Notes: generated by a model not told the origin, from the letters alone. 64,000 bases of DNA from Nannobrachium achirus (GCA_963921795.1 OY997653.1:2775999-2839998); one strand, 5' to 3'; shown: positions 1 to 10,795, counted from the stretch's first letter. A program made the numbers and translations.

Positions 1-174
1 TTAAAATGAAATATAACATGTAATTGGCCCACTGGCTTGTCACTTGTCATGATCTGAAATTACAAATCTTTGAGTAGCAGCAGAGCTATAGAGAGAGATC
101 TCTCTCTATAGCGTGCAATGAAGCCCTCTACAACTCTTTTTCCCGGGCTGAATCAGGGGCCCAGCATGTCCCTG
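1..174. mobile_element. hAT-like element, terminal fragment (CAGGGACNTGCTGG family)
   Basis: This is one end of the element seen whole at 12854-13418, cut by the window edge. It ends in CAGCATGTCCCTG at 174. Positions 85-112 form a perfect 28-bp palindrome made of GCTATAGAGAGAGA and its complement; the same palindrome recurs at about 4591-4618 and 13329-13356 in the sister copies. Family assignment rests on the whole sister copy, which has an 8-bp target duplication. Confidence 0.7.
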
Positions 175-296
175 TACCAGACAGTTGTAGCCCAACGTTT
201 GTCACTGGAATGGTGTTGACATGATACATGAGCATGCAGAATGGGATTAACTCAGAATTCCATTTGCTGGTGGTTATAGGGGTGGAAATCTAAAAT

Positions 297-350
297 GTAG
301 GCATTTAGCAGACGCCCTTAATCCAAAGCGACATACAATAAGCAAGGTAA
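297..350 (-). mobile_element. L2-like LINE/SINE 3' tail fragment
   Basis: Read on the minus strand this contains GTCGCTTTGGATTAAG and GTCTGCTAAATGCC, the familiar fish L2-type retroposon 3' tail. A second tail of this kind is at 46528-46575. The flanks (175-296 and 351-395) hold nothing I recognise. Confidence 0.5.
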
Positions 351-395
351 ACTCAAGGTAAGACATCAAATCCATAGAGACAGTGTAGCGACTCA

Positions 396-740
396 CAGGG
401 ACGTGAAGAGAATGTTAGAGAGGCAGGGGCTGACATTTCTAAAGGGGCCTTTTGGTGAAAACATCGAAAATAGCCGACCTCCAAGCTCACAACGCGTCAA
501 GGCTTGGTTTTTTACACATTTCTTGATTTCAACATAAGATGCTGCGTTCAAGTTCAGGAGAGTTTGGACAAGGCAATTCTCTTGAACGCTGCCTTCTGGT
601 ATGGCATCGAAAGAGGGCATTTGCATTTCTTTCACCATAGTAAAAACTGCATTCATGTTCTGGAGAGAGGGCACTTTTTACAGATGGATAAAAGGGCAGG
701 GGCTCAAGCCCCCTTTGATGTCTATGTGTGCACATGCCTG
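396..740. mobile_element. hAT-like MITE (CAGGSACGTG family), half hairpin
   Basis: The left end CAGGGACGTG and right end CACATGCCTG are inverted repeats. Flanking 8-mers GCGACTCA and GTGCCTCA agree at 6 of 8 bases. Inside, 463-498 is one arm only of the dispersed palindrome (variant CCTCCAAGCTC). Sister copies at 25465-25669 and 29824-30256 have perfect 8-bp target duplications. The 741-957 gap beyond it shows nothing recognisable. Confidence 0.7.
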
Positions 741-957
741 GTGCCTCAGTAATCTAGGATCATAGGTAAACCAAGAATGTATAGACTACCTCTCATAAAT
801 CTATCCTTCTGTTAATGACATCCCTCTTCTGGTTATACATTTTTGCCATCAATGGGGATATTTTTTATTCCTATTTCTGGTCAGACTGAAAGCATTTCTG
901 AAATGTAGACTCTGATATTGACTGATTGACGACTGGATTATGTTTCAACGTCCCTGG

Positions 958-1515
958 CAGGGGCGTCACAAGGGGTAGGAAAGTGGGACTGAGTTACCAG
1001 GGCCCAAGGTGGTGGAGGGGCCTTAATTATGTTATACTTTAGCTATTGAAAAATAGCAGATATACAAGCTCACAGCGCGGCACCGAGTGCCGCGCTGCGA
1101 GCTTGTAGATCTGCTATTTTTGAAAAGTCGTGAAAATGTGTGCAAATCTTTGAATATATGTATTTTTTTAAGCGAACATTTGTAACTCAAATTTTGCTTG
1201 CGGTGGGGTCCCTGGAACTAAATATTTTGAGATGGGGGTCTGTGGCCAAATTCATACCATTTTGGGGGTCCTTCACATGAAAAGGTTTGAGCTCCACTGA
1301 CATAGAAACATAGGTTTTTCAAAAAACCTCAGAAGGATTTGAAATATTCAAAGATTTTCATTGTTTTTCTAAAAATAGCAGATCTACAAGCTCGCAGCGC
1401 GGCACTCGGTGCCGCACTGTGAGCTTGTATATCTGCTATTTTTCAATAGTTAAAGCACAAGGGCCCCGCAGTGAATCCTTGTACCCGGGGCCCAGAATGT
1501 GGTGCGACACCCCTG
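958..1515. mobile_element. hAT-like foldback element with two hairpins (CAGGGGYGTC family)
   Basis: It starts CAGGGGCGTCAC and ends GCGACACCCCTG, flanked on both sides by the 8-bp direct repeat GTCCCTGG (950-957 and 1516-1523), the hAT signature. No transposase frame is present. Two copies of the dispersed palindrome lie at about 1047-1124 and 1371-1444, reverse complements of one another, so the element is a long inverted repeat that itself contains hairpins. Relatives: 3738-4214, 6066-6340 and 62495-63022. Positions 1524-1796 show nothing recognisable. Confidence 0.88.
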
Positions 1516-1818
1516 GTCCCTGGTGTGACTCCAGATGGGCTCTGTGTAAAAAAATAATAAAATAAATGACATTGTAAAGTAAACACTCAGTTCAGTTGTG
1601 TTTGACCAATTACCAGAATCCCTTTTGCAGTTGTCACCCAGTGTCCCCCTGTCAACACTACTCAAGCAGGCCAGTATCTCTGACACCATCAGACAGAGTC
1701 ACCCTCACTTAGGCTCTGACAAGAGACAATTGTTGTGAGGAACTGAACTGTCCACGTTGTAAATAGAACACTGTGAGGTACAAATAAAGGCACTGTCAGT
1801 GGTGTGAAGTAACTAACA

Positions 1819-2336
1819 GGGTTCCCACGGTCATGAAATTCCTGGAAATATTTTGAAATTAGACAAATATTTTTCCAGTAGTCGAAACATTTTGAAATTG
1901 ATCAAGGGTGCTGGAAGGTCCTGAAAAAAATGTATACCTCTGAAATGACAAATTAAACATTGGCCAAATTGTCAATTATTAGAGGGAGAAAGTGAAAATA
2001 GCCGATCTACATGCTCACAACGCCTCGCATGCAACGCGAGGCGTTGTGAGCATGTAGATCTGCTATTTTCACAATAAAACCGTGTTATACAAAATTCCTC
2101 AACACTTAGTGCTCGTCAGGGTGCCAGGGTTCCCAGTTCAAATATGATTATTTCGGGGGTCATGGCCTGAAAAGGTTGAGAACCACTGGCATACACTACC
2201 TGTCTTTGGGCATTGCGCATAGGACTCGTTATTGAGTTGAATTATTGTTATATAGTCTTGTAAATTGTGTTAAATATTCTGGAAAAGTTTTGGAAAAGTT
2301 TTGGAAATTAATTGGTAAAAATGTGTGGGAACCCTG
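1819..2336. mobile_element. hAT-like element with GGGTTCCCAC ends, nested
   Basis: Inverted ends GGGTTCCCAC and GTGGGAACCCTG are flanked by the 8-bp direct repeat AACTAACA (1811-1818 and 2337-2344). It sits inside the element starting at 1797 and is itself interrupted by a fragment of the CAGTGGTTCTCAACC family at about 1934-2188, giving three levels of nesting. Confidence 0.78.
1934..2188. mobile_element. hAT-like fragment (CAGTGGTTCTCAACC family) with intact hairpin
   Basis: Only the right part is present, ending GGTTGAGAACCACTG. It carries an 81-bp near-perfect dispersed palindrome at 1992-2072 with the family-specific variant CTACATGCTCAC / GTGAGCATGTAG in both arms. Fuller relatives are at 7426-8551 and 10796-11680. 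Confidence 0.72.
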
Positions 2337-2365
2337 AACTAACACATACATTTACTTTTTGAGTT

Positions 2366-2554
2366 AGGGTGCCCACACACCAAAATAGGCCTACCTATGA
2401 TTGTGGAATCTGCGTTCCGCCAATGCATTTCAATGAGAATTGAGCATTTTTTTGCAGAAATCCTCTACTGGCATGAAACCGCTCCATTCTCATTGAAATG
2501 AATTGGCGGAATGCGGATTCCACTCTCATAGGTACTTTGGTGTGTGGGCACCCT
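2366..2554. mobile_element. Small foldback MITE (AGGGTGCCCACACACC ends)
   Basis: A perfect 19-bp terminal inverted repeat, AGGGTGCCCACACACCAAA, extends imperfectly to arms of roughly 65 bp. No convincing target duplication flanks it. A partial relative is at about 8690-8765, again inside a CAGTGGTGTAAAGTAAC element. Confidence 0.65.
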
Positions 2555-2921
2555 TATTTGTTCTTTACTTGAGTATTTCCTATTTCCAATGTTGTACTTT
2601 TACTCCACTACATTTATTTGATAACTGTAGTTACTAGTTACTTTGTAGATTTGGATTATTATTGCAAGACATACATGATACATTAACCACTTCAACCTAT
2701 TTATATTTCTGCTATTTGAAAATAGACGATCTACAAGCTCACAATAGATCTACTATTTTCAAAAAATGTGTACACATTTCAAAACTTGAAATGGGACACT
2801 ACATAATGAGTTTTTGTACTTTGAGTAATTTTTTTTAGATACCAATACATTTGTACTCTTACTCCAGTCCATTTTGAATTCTGGACGTTGTAACAGAGTA
2901 TTTCTACATTGCGGTATTGAT

Positions 2922-3446
2922 AAGGGGTGTAACGATATAGTAACTGAATCGAAAAATCGATTTTAATTTGCAATGATCTACTATATTGTTTACAAAAGTA
3001 AAATATCGTACCGTTTAGGCTTTGTATCGTATCGTTGTAAAAATGCGGTAATCTGTATCGAATCGTTTTGCAATGCGAATAATTGATTGTATGGAAGTAT
3101 TTGTGCCTTGTATTTAGCAATTTTAAGAGGGAAAATGAAAAATTACCTTTCCATGCCATATAGCTATTCTTGGTCTATTGATAAATGTGTGTAATCTCTG
3201 TGTTCATGTCAAGGTGGGTTCGTCCATATGTGTTGAAATATAATGTCCATATATTTGCTAGATAATCACAGCGTTTACTTCCATAATAATAGATTTTTTA
3301 CACGTTTTACACAGATTTAATTTCTTTGCTAAATAGTTACTAAATCGATTTTAAATCATTGAATCGAATCGTATCGTGAACCAATATTGTCCATGTATCG
3401 TATCGTTAACCATGTATCATGATGCCCATGTATCGTTACACCCCTA
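2922..3446. mobile_element. hAT-like element (AAGGGGTGTAACGATA ends), nested
   Basis: The ends AAGGGGTGTAACGATA and TATCGTTACACCCCT are inverted repeats, and the 8-bp direct repeat GTATTGAT flanks the element (2914-2921 and 3447-3454). The interior repeats ATCGTATCGT-like motifs and has no transposase frame. It lies inside the element starting at 1797. The next stretch, 3497-3737, has only a short GGAGGGTGGA tandem tract. Confidence 0.85.
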
Positions 3447-3737
3447 GTATTGATACTTTTACTTTAGTAAAAAATACTTTAGTTTTCCCACCACTGTTTG
3501 AAGGAAGAATGGAGGAAGGTTGGAGGTTGAAGGAGGGTGGAGGAGGGTGGAGGAGGGTGGCTGCCTCTCCCCATTGGAACAGCTGTCCCTCAGACAGCAA
3601 CAGATGCAATGACACAGAGGGTGGAGAGGTCGTCTACAGACCCCTGCATCTATTTCCCCTCACAAGTAACTGCTTTTATCTGGATGTTTTTGCCTTTTCA
3701 GCTTAAATTGTACCCATTCGGGCCAAGAATTATTGAA

Positions 3738-4214
3738 TGCTTTAACCAGTGAAAAATAGCAGATATACAAGGGTCTAGATCTGCTATTTTTGAAAAAGTC
3801 GTGAAAATGTGTGCAAATCTTTGAATATATGTATTTTCAAAGCAAACGTTTGTAACTCAAATTTTGCTTCTTTTGAGATGGGGGTCCGTGGCCAAATACA
3901 TATCATTTTGGGGGTCCTTCACATGAAAAGGTTTGAGAACCACTGACATAGTAGTCTCTCAAGAACAGACTAACTAAGCTCCAGTTAAGTGAAAAAGACC
4001 TTTTCTTTGATGATGGCTGGCCAGATTGCTGACATAGAAACATATGTTTTTCAAAAAAACCTTAGAAGGATTCAAAAGACACTTATAGAATCAGGTCAAA
4101 ATACTCATTTTCACGATTTTTCAAAAAATAGCAGATCTACAAGCTCGCAGCGTGGCACTCGGTGCCGCGCTGTGAGCTTGTATATCTGCTATTTTTCAAT
4201 AGTTAAAGCATAAA
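3738..4214. mobile_element. CAGGGGYGTC-family element lacking both outer ends
   Basis: This matches the interior of 958-1515, from the sequence just outside the left hairpin to just outside the right one. Hairpins are at about 3751-3792 (loop deleted) and 4123-4196 (intact). About 86 extra bases near 3945-4030 sit between two copies of CTGACATAG, suggesting a small insertion or duplication. Positions 4215-4526 show nothing recognisable. Confidence 0.7.
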
Positions 4215-4526
4215 ATAATGACACACAATGTAGTGTATACCCGTTCTGAATGGGATAAATATGGCTGAAAGGAAATAAAGCTTTATTATGCAACAGTTTT
4301 CCACAGTTAATAAAAGTTGTGAGGGTGACGCAGGAGTAACGTTCCTGAAAACCACAAAGGAGACTGGGGTTTTGAATCCTCCACGGTGCGTGTACATGCT
4401 CTCAAATAAGCTCAAATGGGCCGTGAAGAGAAGTGTCTGGCAACAACGTCACGTGTGTCAGAGGAGACACATGTTCGTCTACACCGTCCATAAGACCAAG
4501 CAGTAGGGGTCAGCAGTGACAGGGAC

Positions 4527-4816
4527 CAGGGACATGCTGGGCCCCTGATTCAGCCCGCGGGAAAAAGAGTTGGAGAGGCCCTCATTGCTCTCTATAGAGA
4601 GAGATCTCTCTCTATAGCGCTGCTGCTACTTTGCCATTTCAGATCATGACAAGTGACAAGCCAGTGGGCCAATTACATGAGTTATATTTTGTCGTTGTCG
4701 GGTGGAAACCTTGTATGTCCAAAACCGTTTGTTTTGTATTTATCATTTTAAAAATGATTTAAACTAGTGAAAACAGCCGATCTACAAGCACACAACGCCT
4801 CGCGGTGCGAGGCGAC
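4527..4816. mobile_element. hAT-like element (CAGGGACNTGCTGG family), reverse copy cut within its hairpin
   Basis: It begins CAGGGACATGCTGGG, carries the GA/TC 28-mer-type palindrome near 4591-4618, and follows the sister copy at 12854-13418 in reverse until about 4816. There it stops inside the dispersed palindrome, after GCCTCGCGGTGCGAGGCG. The breakpoint at the hairpin tip suggests a hairpin-associated break. Confidence 0.7.
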
Positions 4817-4893
4817 CACATGGGTGAGTGGTGAATGGAAGATAGAGGAAAATAAAGGCATACAAACTTAATGGGAAAAGAGAGAGAGATTAA

Positions 4894-5488
4894 AGGGATA
4901 TTTCACTTTCAAAAAACCTTTTTGTCATTTTATCGTCTAATCAGGCTTTTATGAACAGACTGAACAGTTTTAAATTTGCTTGACTCGATATTTAGATATT
5001 TGATGTAAATGTTACCAGGCCCTCCTCCTCTAGGGCCCCTCCCCATACACACCCATTGTAACTCCAAACTCCATTTTAACCATGATAGATTCATTAAAAA
5101 CACAATTTATTTTTCTAGTGACTCATACTACCCTCCTAATATGTGAGCAGGCCGTGGTTTTTTTATAACCTTTTTCATTAATTTTTTATAAATTCTTTTG
5201 GGGGGAAAAAAATACAATAAAAAATAAAGGAAAAAAAGTTATAAAAAAACACGGCCTGCTCACGTATTAGGAGGTATTATGAGTCACCAGGAAAGATAAT
5301 GGGTGTTTTTAATGAATCTGTCATGGTTAAAATGGAGTTTGAAGTTACAATGGGTGTGTATGGGGCCCTCCTCCAGGACGCCCCCAGGAAATATTGAATC
5401 AAGCAAATTAAAAACTTTCCAGGGTGTTCATAAAAGCCTGATTAGATGATAAAATGACTAAAGTTTTTTTTTAAAGTGAAATATCCCT
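4894..5488. mobile_element. TTAA-flanked foldback MITE (piggyBac-like)
   Basis: The ends AGGGATATTTCACTTT and their perfect complement are flanked by TTAA at 4890-4893 and 5489-5492. Almost the whole element is one inverted repeat of about 270 bp per arm around an AT-rich centre near 5160-5230. TTAA duplications point to a piggyBac-type transposase supplied elsewhere; there is no coding capacity. Confidence 0.82.
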
Positions 5489-5492
5489 TTAA

Positions 5493-5622
5493 CCCATTTA
5501 GGCCTAACCTATAGTTAGGCCCACATCAGAAATTAGCCTACAAAAACAAATATGTTGATACATACTGTACATGTACTGTAAGCCCCTCCCATACACTAAA
5601 ATGTGTACCCGGCCTGAATGGG
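5493..5622. mobile_element. Second TTAA MITE abutting the first
   Basis: The ends CCCATTTAGGCC and GGCCTGAATGGG are inverted. The left TTAA (5489-5492) is the same one that closes the preceding foldback; on the right TAAA (5623-5626) stands where TTAA is expected. The CCC...GGG termini next to TTAA fit piggyBac-like elements. Positions 5623-6065 show nothing recognisable. Confidence 0.65.
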
Positions 5623-6065
5623 TAAAATATTTAAGGGCTATGGCAGCTATAATTATGGCTTGTGTCCAAATAATTTTGCGACATTAGTGTTGCATACCAC
5701 TGCTGGATCATTGGACATCTTTGCCCTATAACTCAGTCACAGAGTCGTTCTATTTACTGTGGTGTGCAGTCCATAAATTGCTAGTTCTTTTAATGAAAGG
5801 TTTAAATTTGAACCGGCCCCATCCCCGTCTACCTGTGAGAAATGCTTTCAATTATCTGGTCTCTTGTTTGTTTGCGTCCTGAAGGCCCCTGATGAATGAG
5901 AGATTTTGGTTGGCTACTGATGGGATGCTCTGCTCGGCTGAGTGGTTTTGACGAGAGAGTGACCGTGGAGGTAAACGTTAAATGGATGGTATAATCAATG
6001 GGCGATAGCTGTCTGGAAGACGCCCCTCCTAGACCCAAGGTTTCGTCTGGAAACCATCAAACATA

Positions 6066-6340
6066 GGGGACTGAGTTACTGGGGCCCAAGGTGGAGGGGG
6101 CCTTAATTATTTTATACTTAAGCTATTGAAAAATAGCAGATCTACAAACTCTCTGTGCCGCACAGAGTGCCGCGCTGCAAGCTTGTGGATCTGCTATTTT
6201 TGAAAAGTCGTGAAAATGTGTGCAATTCTTTTTTCAATATGTGTATTTTTTAAGCGAACATTTGTAACTAAAACTTTGCTCCTGGGGGGTCCCTGGAACA
6301 AAATATTTTGAGATGGGGGTCCGTGCCCAAATACACACAC
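6066..6340. mobile_element. CAGGGGYGTC-family element fragment
   Basis: Similar to the left half of 958-1515, starting inside the left end (GGGACTGAGTTACTGG) and running through a degraded palindrome at about 6124-6203 to GGGGGTCCGTGCCC. The right half is missing; a SINE follows directly. Confidence 0.65.
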
Positions 6341-6344
6341 TGCG

Positions 6345-6503
6345 ATGCGTTGTTTTTTAAAGGTTTTTCTTTTCCCTTTTTATGCCTTTATTGATAGGAC
6401 CGTAGACTGACCGGAAATGGGTCAGGATTCAAACCCGCGACACACTCTCAGGCATCAGAGCCTATGTGTTATGCGCCTGGACCGCTAGGCCAGTGAGCAC
6501 CCC
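6345..6503 (-). mobile_element. tRNA-derived SINE
   Basis: On the minus strand it begins GGGTGCTCACTGGCCTAGCGG, an A-box-like TGGCCTAGCGG, followed about 45 bases later by a B-box-like GGTTTGAATCC, the two parts of a tRNA-type polymerase III promoter. The 3' part runs to a T-rich end near 6350. A related copy is at about 61308-61475. This is a retroposon, not a tRNA gene: no cloverleaf can be drawn. Confidence 0.65.
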
Positions 6504-6988
6504 AACTCTTGTGTTGTTTTCTTTACAGTTTTCTTTCTCTTTTTTTTAGCTTTTTTCTTTTTTGCTGATCTGTACATTTTCGTCTGTGCACTGCCGCATG
6601 GTTATTGTTTGACCATATGTGCTGGCACGTTGTACTGTGTTTTTTTTTGCTATTGTGTTTTGCCGTATGTCTTGTTGTGAAGAGCACAGAGACCCCTTGG
6701 GGTGACGGTTGCACTAAAAATAAACTGAAATAAACTGGCTCTGTTTGCTGTAAGGTTTGTATCAATATTTAATGTGCAGACATGCTGTAGGTCTGATGCA
6801 AAGGATCTTCGGCTTTCATGTTCAAGTTCATATCCCAATGACTGTCATATTTTAATGAGTGAAAGAGCTAAGACTCTTTTTAGTAGAATCTCAGTTGTCT
6901 GATCCCTAATAATCCGACTCTAACCTAGTTTCACTTTCACCCCTGTTAAGCTATTTTCACTTTCAGGACGCATTTGGAGTTCAGTAAA

Positions 6989-7051
<63 letters not shown>

Positions 7052-7417
7052 TGTGATGTGCGCACATGATGTGCAATGCGCGTGCGGCGTGGTTGGTTTG
7101 GTGTGTGTTTCATTGTAGCAAATTATCTTTTTCATTAATTTCGACACGCCAGCAAATTAGCTTGTTCTCTGCTTGAGGCCATGTCTAAATTAGAACAATG
7201 GAGGTAATCCAGAGATTTCAGTGGCTCGAGTGACTAAAGCTATTCTAGGCTTGAGCCGTCAAATAAAACAGACAGTTACATTTCTAAATTAGTCGATTGA
7301 TACAAGGTTATCAAAGAGCCTTTCATCGCTGTTCGTCCAAATGAATATAGAGCAGGACATTACTATAACTTATACCCTGTTATTCAGCAAGCTCATTTCC
7401 CATGTACCCATGTGACC
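6504..7417. other. Unassigned stretch with GT/GC microsatellite
   Basis: Positions 6989-7054 are (GT)n passing into (GCGT)n. Positions 6700-6740 (CACTAAAAATAAACTGAAAT) resemble a retroposon tail but are too short to assign. No supported gene. Confidence 0.5.
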
Positions 7418-7456
7418 CTCTACAGCACTGGTTCTCAACTGTTTTTAATTTATTGG

Positions 7457-7844
7457 AAGGGCTGTCACAATTATTACATAATTGAATCGTGATTATTTGA
7501 CATTATCGCAATTATTTTGTCATAATCGTCATAATCGTGAATGTTGAAAAATGTCAGAAATAGTGGAAATAGCAGATCTACAAGCTCACAACGCGTCGCA
7601 TCGCGACGCATTGTGAGCTTGTAGATCGGCTATTTCCACTATCAATGTTATTTTTTAAGTAGTAAGTTGTCAAATATGTCAGTAATGTATTTGTATATTA
7701 AGGTTATGTGTCATATTATCTACCATATGCAACTTCAAAACCTAAAAGCCAAACAGAAATGTAATTATCAACGACAAATACACAATTAAAACGTTAATCG
7801 CCAATTATTATCGTCATGTAAAATGTCATATCGTGACAGCCCTA
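7457..7844. mobile_element. hAT-like element (AAGGGCTGTCAC ends) with intact hairpin
   Basis: The ends AAGGGCTGTCAC and GTGACAGCCCTA are flanked by the perfect 8-bp repeat TTTATTGG (7449-7456 and 7845-7852). The interior is rich in AATCGTGATTAT motifs. An 83-bp dispersed palindrome lies at 7560-7642; its symmetry extends into element-specific flanks ATAGTGGAAATAGC / GCTATTTCCACTAT. Confidence 0.87.
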
Positions 7845-7852
7845 TTTATTGG

Positions 7853-7969
7853 TGTCTTCTCTGCAACTGTAGATTATTATATTTTTATTGTGTATCTGTA
7901 AAGCACTCTGTGCATTCGTGCTGTGAAGAGGTATATAAATACAGTATATAAATAAAGTTCATTCATTCA
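7853..7969 (+). mobile_element. Retroposon 3'-end fragment with ATTC-repeat tail
   Basis: Contains CTGTGAAGAGGTATATAAAT and AATAAAGTTCATTCATTC, a typical fish retroposon 3' end with a short tandem tail. It lies inside the hAT element starting at 7426 and is split from its upstream part by the nested hAT at 7457-7844. Confidence 0.5.
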
Positions 7970-8178
7970 ACCTGTGGGTCGGGACCCCCAGGCGGGTCCC
8001 CAACTTATTTAGGGGGGTCCCCAGATGATTAGCTTAATGTAGAACACTGTTTTTTAACTCAAATGTAAACAAAACCAACATAAAGTTTAAGTGTATAGAG
8101 GGTATATGCACATTTCTAAAAGACAGAAATTGTGATAATAGCCAATCTACATGCTCACAACACAAGGCGTGAGCATGT

Positions 8179-8428
8179 AAATGGTGCATTTATATAGCGC
8201 TTTTCATAGATTGTGCATTGCATTCACCCATTCACGCACACATTCATACACCGGTGGTGGAGGAAACCATGCAAGGTACCAACCTACTCACCGGGAGCAA
8301 CTAGGGGTTCAGAGTCTTGCTCAAGGACTCTTCCACATTAATTCAGGGGGAGCCCGGATTCGAACTGGGAACCCTTCGGGAACCCTTTGTGCTCTAATAA
8401 CGGTTTCTCTACCCCTGAGCTATGCCGT
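8179..8428 (-). mobile_element. SINE inserted in a hairpin arm
   Basis: On the minus strand it has GGTTCGAATCC-like B-box sequence (seen on + as GGATTCGAACTGGG at about 8355), GGGTGAATG(CAATG), and the tail AAGCGCTATATAAATGCACC. Relatives are at 14521-14845 and 30775-31000. It interrupts the right arm of the host element's palindrome, which resumes with GTAGATCTGCTG. Confidence 0.65.
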
Positions 8429-8624
8429 AGATCTGCTGTTCACAATAGAACCGTCTTATACAACATGTAATGGCTCAACTCTTAGTGCTCGTCAGTATAT
8501 GATAATATGATTATTTTGGGGGTCACGGCCTGAAAAGGTTGAGAACCACTGCTCTACAGTTGGCCAGTCCGTCCCCCAACACTCATACCTGCTAACAGTG
8601 TAGCCTACTATCATCTCTACTGAC

Positions 8625-9408
8625 CAGTGGTGTAAAGTAACTAGGTACATTTGATTAAGTACTGTACTTAAGTACAATTTTGAAATCTGCTCAATTTCCA
8701 TTGAAATGCATTGGCAGAATCCGCTTATCAGCTGGCAACCATACTTTGGTGTGACGTGCCCTTACAAGTAAAAGTCCAGAATTCTAAATTTACTTGAGTG
8801 AAATTACAAAAGTATTGGTATCAAAATGTACTTAAAGTACCAAAAGTAAAAGTAGTCATTATGCAGAATGTCCCATTTCAAATTTTCAAATGTATAAAAA
8901 CCTTTTGAAAATAGCAGATCTGCAAGCTCACAATGTGTTGCATCTTTCGTGATGCATTATAGATTGGCAAATGGATAGATTTTCAAATGGACGAAGGGTT
9001 GAAGTGGTAATGTATTTTTGTGTTTTGTAATAACTAGCCCTTACCCGTTCAAAGATATGAGCTCCGAAATGATGTGCAGTGTGTGTGTTATGGGATGTGC
9101 ACTGTGCACACAGTATATGAGGGATGGAAAGTAACTTTAACTGGTGCTTGCATGATAATATGTAGGAGCATCAATGTAAGAAATAACGTTTCATTTAATG
9201 GCTACAGAGATACTGTGTACCGATCTGCATGATTTTTGGACAACATCTGTAACAGGGCCAGACTTTTCAAATAAATGTACAGTAGTGGATGGAGTAAAAG
9301 TACAATATTTGGATCTGAGATGTAGTGGAGTAGAAGTGAAAGTATTGGAAAAGGGAATTACACAAGTACACTACTTAAGTAAATGTACTTAGTTACTTTA
9401 CACCACTG
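8625..9408. mobile_element. hAT-like element (CAGTGGTGTAAAGTAAC family)
   Basis: The ends CAGTGGTGTAAAGTAAC and GTTACTTTACACCACTG are perfect inverted repeats. The interior has the same AAGTAC-rich sequence as 1797-3496, a fragment of the GTGCCCACACACC MITE near 8690-8765, and a decayed dispersed palindrome at about 8908-8975. I saw no flanking duplication. The short open frames are element sequence, not genes. Confidence 0.75.
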
Positions 9409-9479
9409 GTATTCATGCTCCATGGAGGAAGAGCCCATACTGTTGTGACTCCATGATCTTTACTCCAACGCCAGACTAA

Positions 9480-9737
9480 AGCCCTTTGCACACAGGACAG
9501 TTGTGTTTTTTTTCGTTTGCTGCATGAATAAAACGCATTGGATTTGGTGTGCAATGCTGTGCGGAATCGGCGCTGCGGATCCCAAAAGGAGTCATAGAAG
9601 GAGTGGCCGCAGCCACTCGTCGCACGGCTAATTCGGATCCGGTGTGCATGAGGTCGTAGAGAATCAATGTTTTCTTTTAAAAAAATGAAATTGTCCGTTT
9701 TATCCGTGCGGATAAACGCGCCTGTGTGCAAAGGGCT
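9480..9737. mobile_element. PIF/Harbinger-like MITE
   Basis: A 17-bp perfect terminal inverted repeat, AGCCCTTTGCACACAGG, is flanked by TAA (9477-9479 and 9738-9740), the 3-bp target duplication expected for PIF/Harbinger. The 258-bp body is GC-richer than its surroundings and non-coding. Confidence 0.8.
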
Positions 9738-10787
9738 TAAAGCCCAAGTGTCCATTTTACAAAGCCATGTCCAAATCAAATCGGATTTTAGGTTGAACCT
9801 TTACCCTACGGATGTTGGTGACCCTGTGGCTTTTCCTTTAGAGCCATTCTTTGGCATTGCATTGTTTTTCTTTGTTGAAAACAGAATAAGGTGGGCTAAT
9901 AGCACGCGTGTGAGCCACAACATAGACTTTTACCTTTTGTTGAAGTGGTTGCACTGCAAGATAAGAGGAATGTTTTGCTTAATGAGATCCCTTGACATTT
10001 TAAATTCTACTTCACAGACACTTATAATATTGAGAGCTTTTCAATGTCATCCTTTCCCTTTTCCTTAAATGACTTAGCATCTTTAAGATGATGTAATATC
10101 CCATATCCCTGTGACATTACCAGTTGTGTTTAGGAGCAGCATTGACTCCTGGGGCCGCTGCTTTTGTTCCTATCTTGGCCTATTGTTCCCCCTGTCCGTC
10201 CCACTTGTGTTTCTCCGCAGTTTCTTTTTTTGTCCCACTCCCAAATGTTCCCTCTGTCTCTCTTTCTGTCAACTGCTCATTTATTTTTGCCTTTCCCCGT
10301 TGCTCTCCCTTCTCTATAAGTGTCTCACTTGTTAAGCTTGGCTGAGTTCTGCCTGTATAACGATGTGTGTGGGAGTGGGAGAGACAGGCCAACTCTCCGG
10401 AGAACGGCCAGCAGACGTACCGACAGTACACATCCGACTTCGGTGTCAGTGGCTGTGGGTTGAGATGTTTGACTGTCCACTCGATGGACAGGTCATACCC
10501 ACAGAGGTCTCTGTCTGAACAGCAGTGGATCCAGATAGCCCTCCTGAGGGGAGGCAGAGAAAGGGCTGAGACAAGACAACCATGTACCGTGCGATACATG
10601 CTGCCCCTGTGACTTAAGATTCACCATGCCTCCGCGGTTTGCAGCATAGCCTTGAGTGGACCCGATATGGGTGTTAGCATGAGCACTGTGCTGCATGCAT
10701 GTTAGGAAATGTTTCGTATGCCTCTTGTTTGCTGAGCTACAGAAAAAAAAACAAAGAAAACGGATGCAATGTTTATTAGTGTGGTTG
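9738..10787. other. Unassigned stretch
   Basis: No repeat end, coding exon or RNA gene recognised. Several overlapping open frames in 10110-10610 lack any family signature and no splice signals support them. Confidence 0.4.
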
Positions 10788-10795
10788 CTATAGGC

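Larger units (their letters stand above)
1797..3496. mobile_element. hAT-like element (CAGTGGTGTAAAGTAAC family) with three nested insertions
   Basis: The left end CAGTGGTGTGAAGTAAC and right end TTTTCCCACCACTG match the ends of the copies at 8625-9408 and 41899-42669. The body is AT-rich with repeated AAGTAC/TACTTTTAC motifs. Three other elements are nested inside: 1819-2336, 2366-2554 and 2922-3446. A shortened dispersed palindrome is at 2716-2763. I saw no flanking target duplication for the outer element. Confidence 0.7.
7426..8551. mobile_element. hAT-like element (CAGTGGTTCTCAACC family) with several nested insertions
   Basis: The left end CACTGGTTCTCAAC and right end TTGAGAACCACTG are flanked by the perfect 8-bp repeat CTCTACAG (7418-7425 and 8552-8559). 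A retroposon-like insert with an ATTC-repeat tail fills about 7441-7969 and itself holds a hAT at 7457-7844. The family hairpin starting near 8133 is interrupted in its right arm by a SINE at 8179-8428. Confidence 0.85.

Noticed and set aside
6345-6503. A tRNA gene, from A- and B-box-like sequence
   Set aside because: No cloverleaf or anticodon arm can be formed and a related copy exists at 61308-61475; it is a tRNA-derived SINE.
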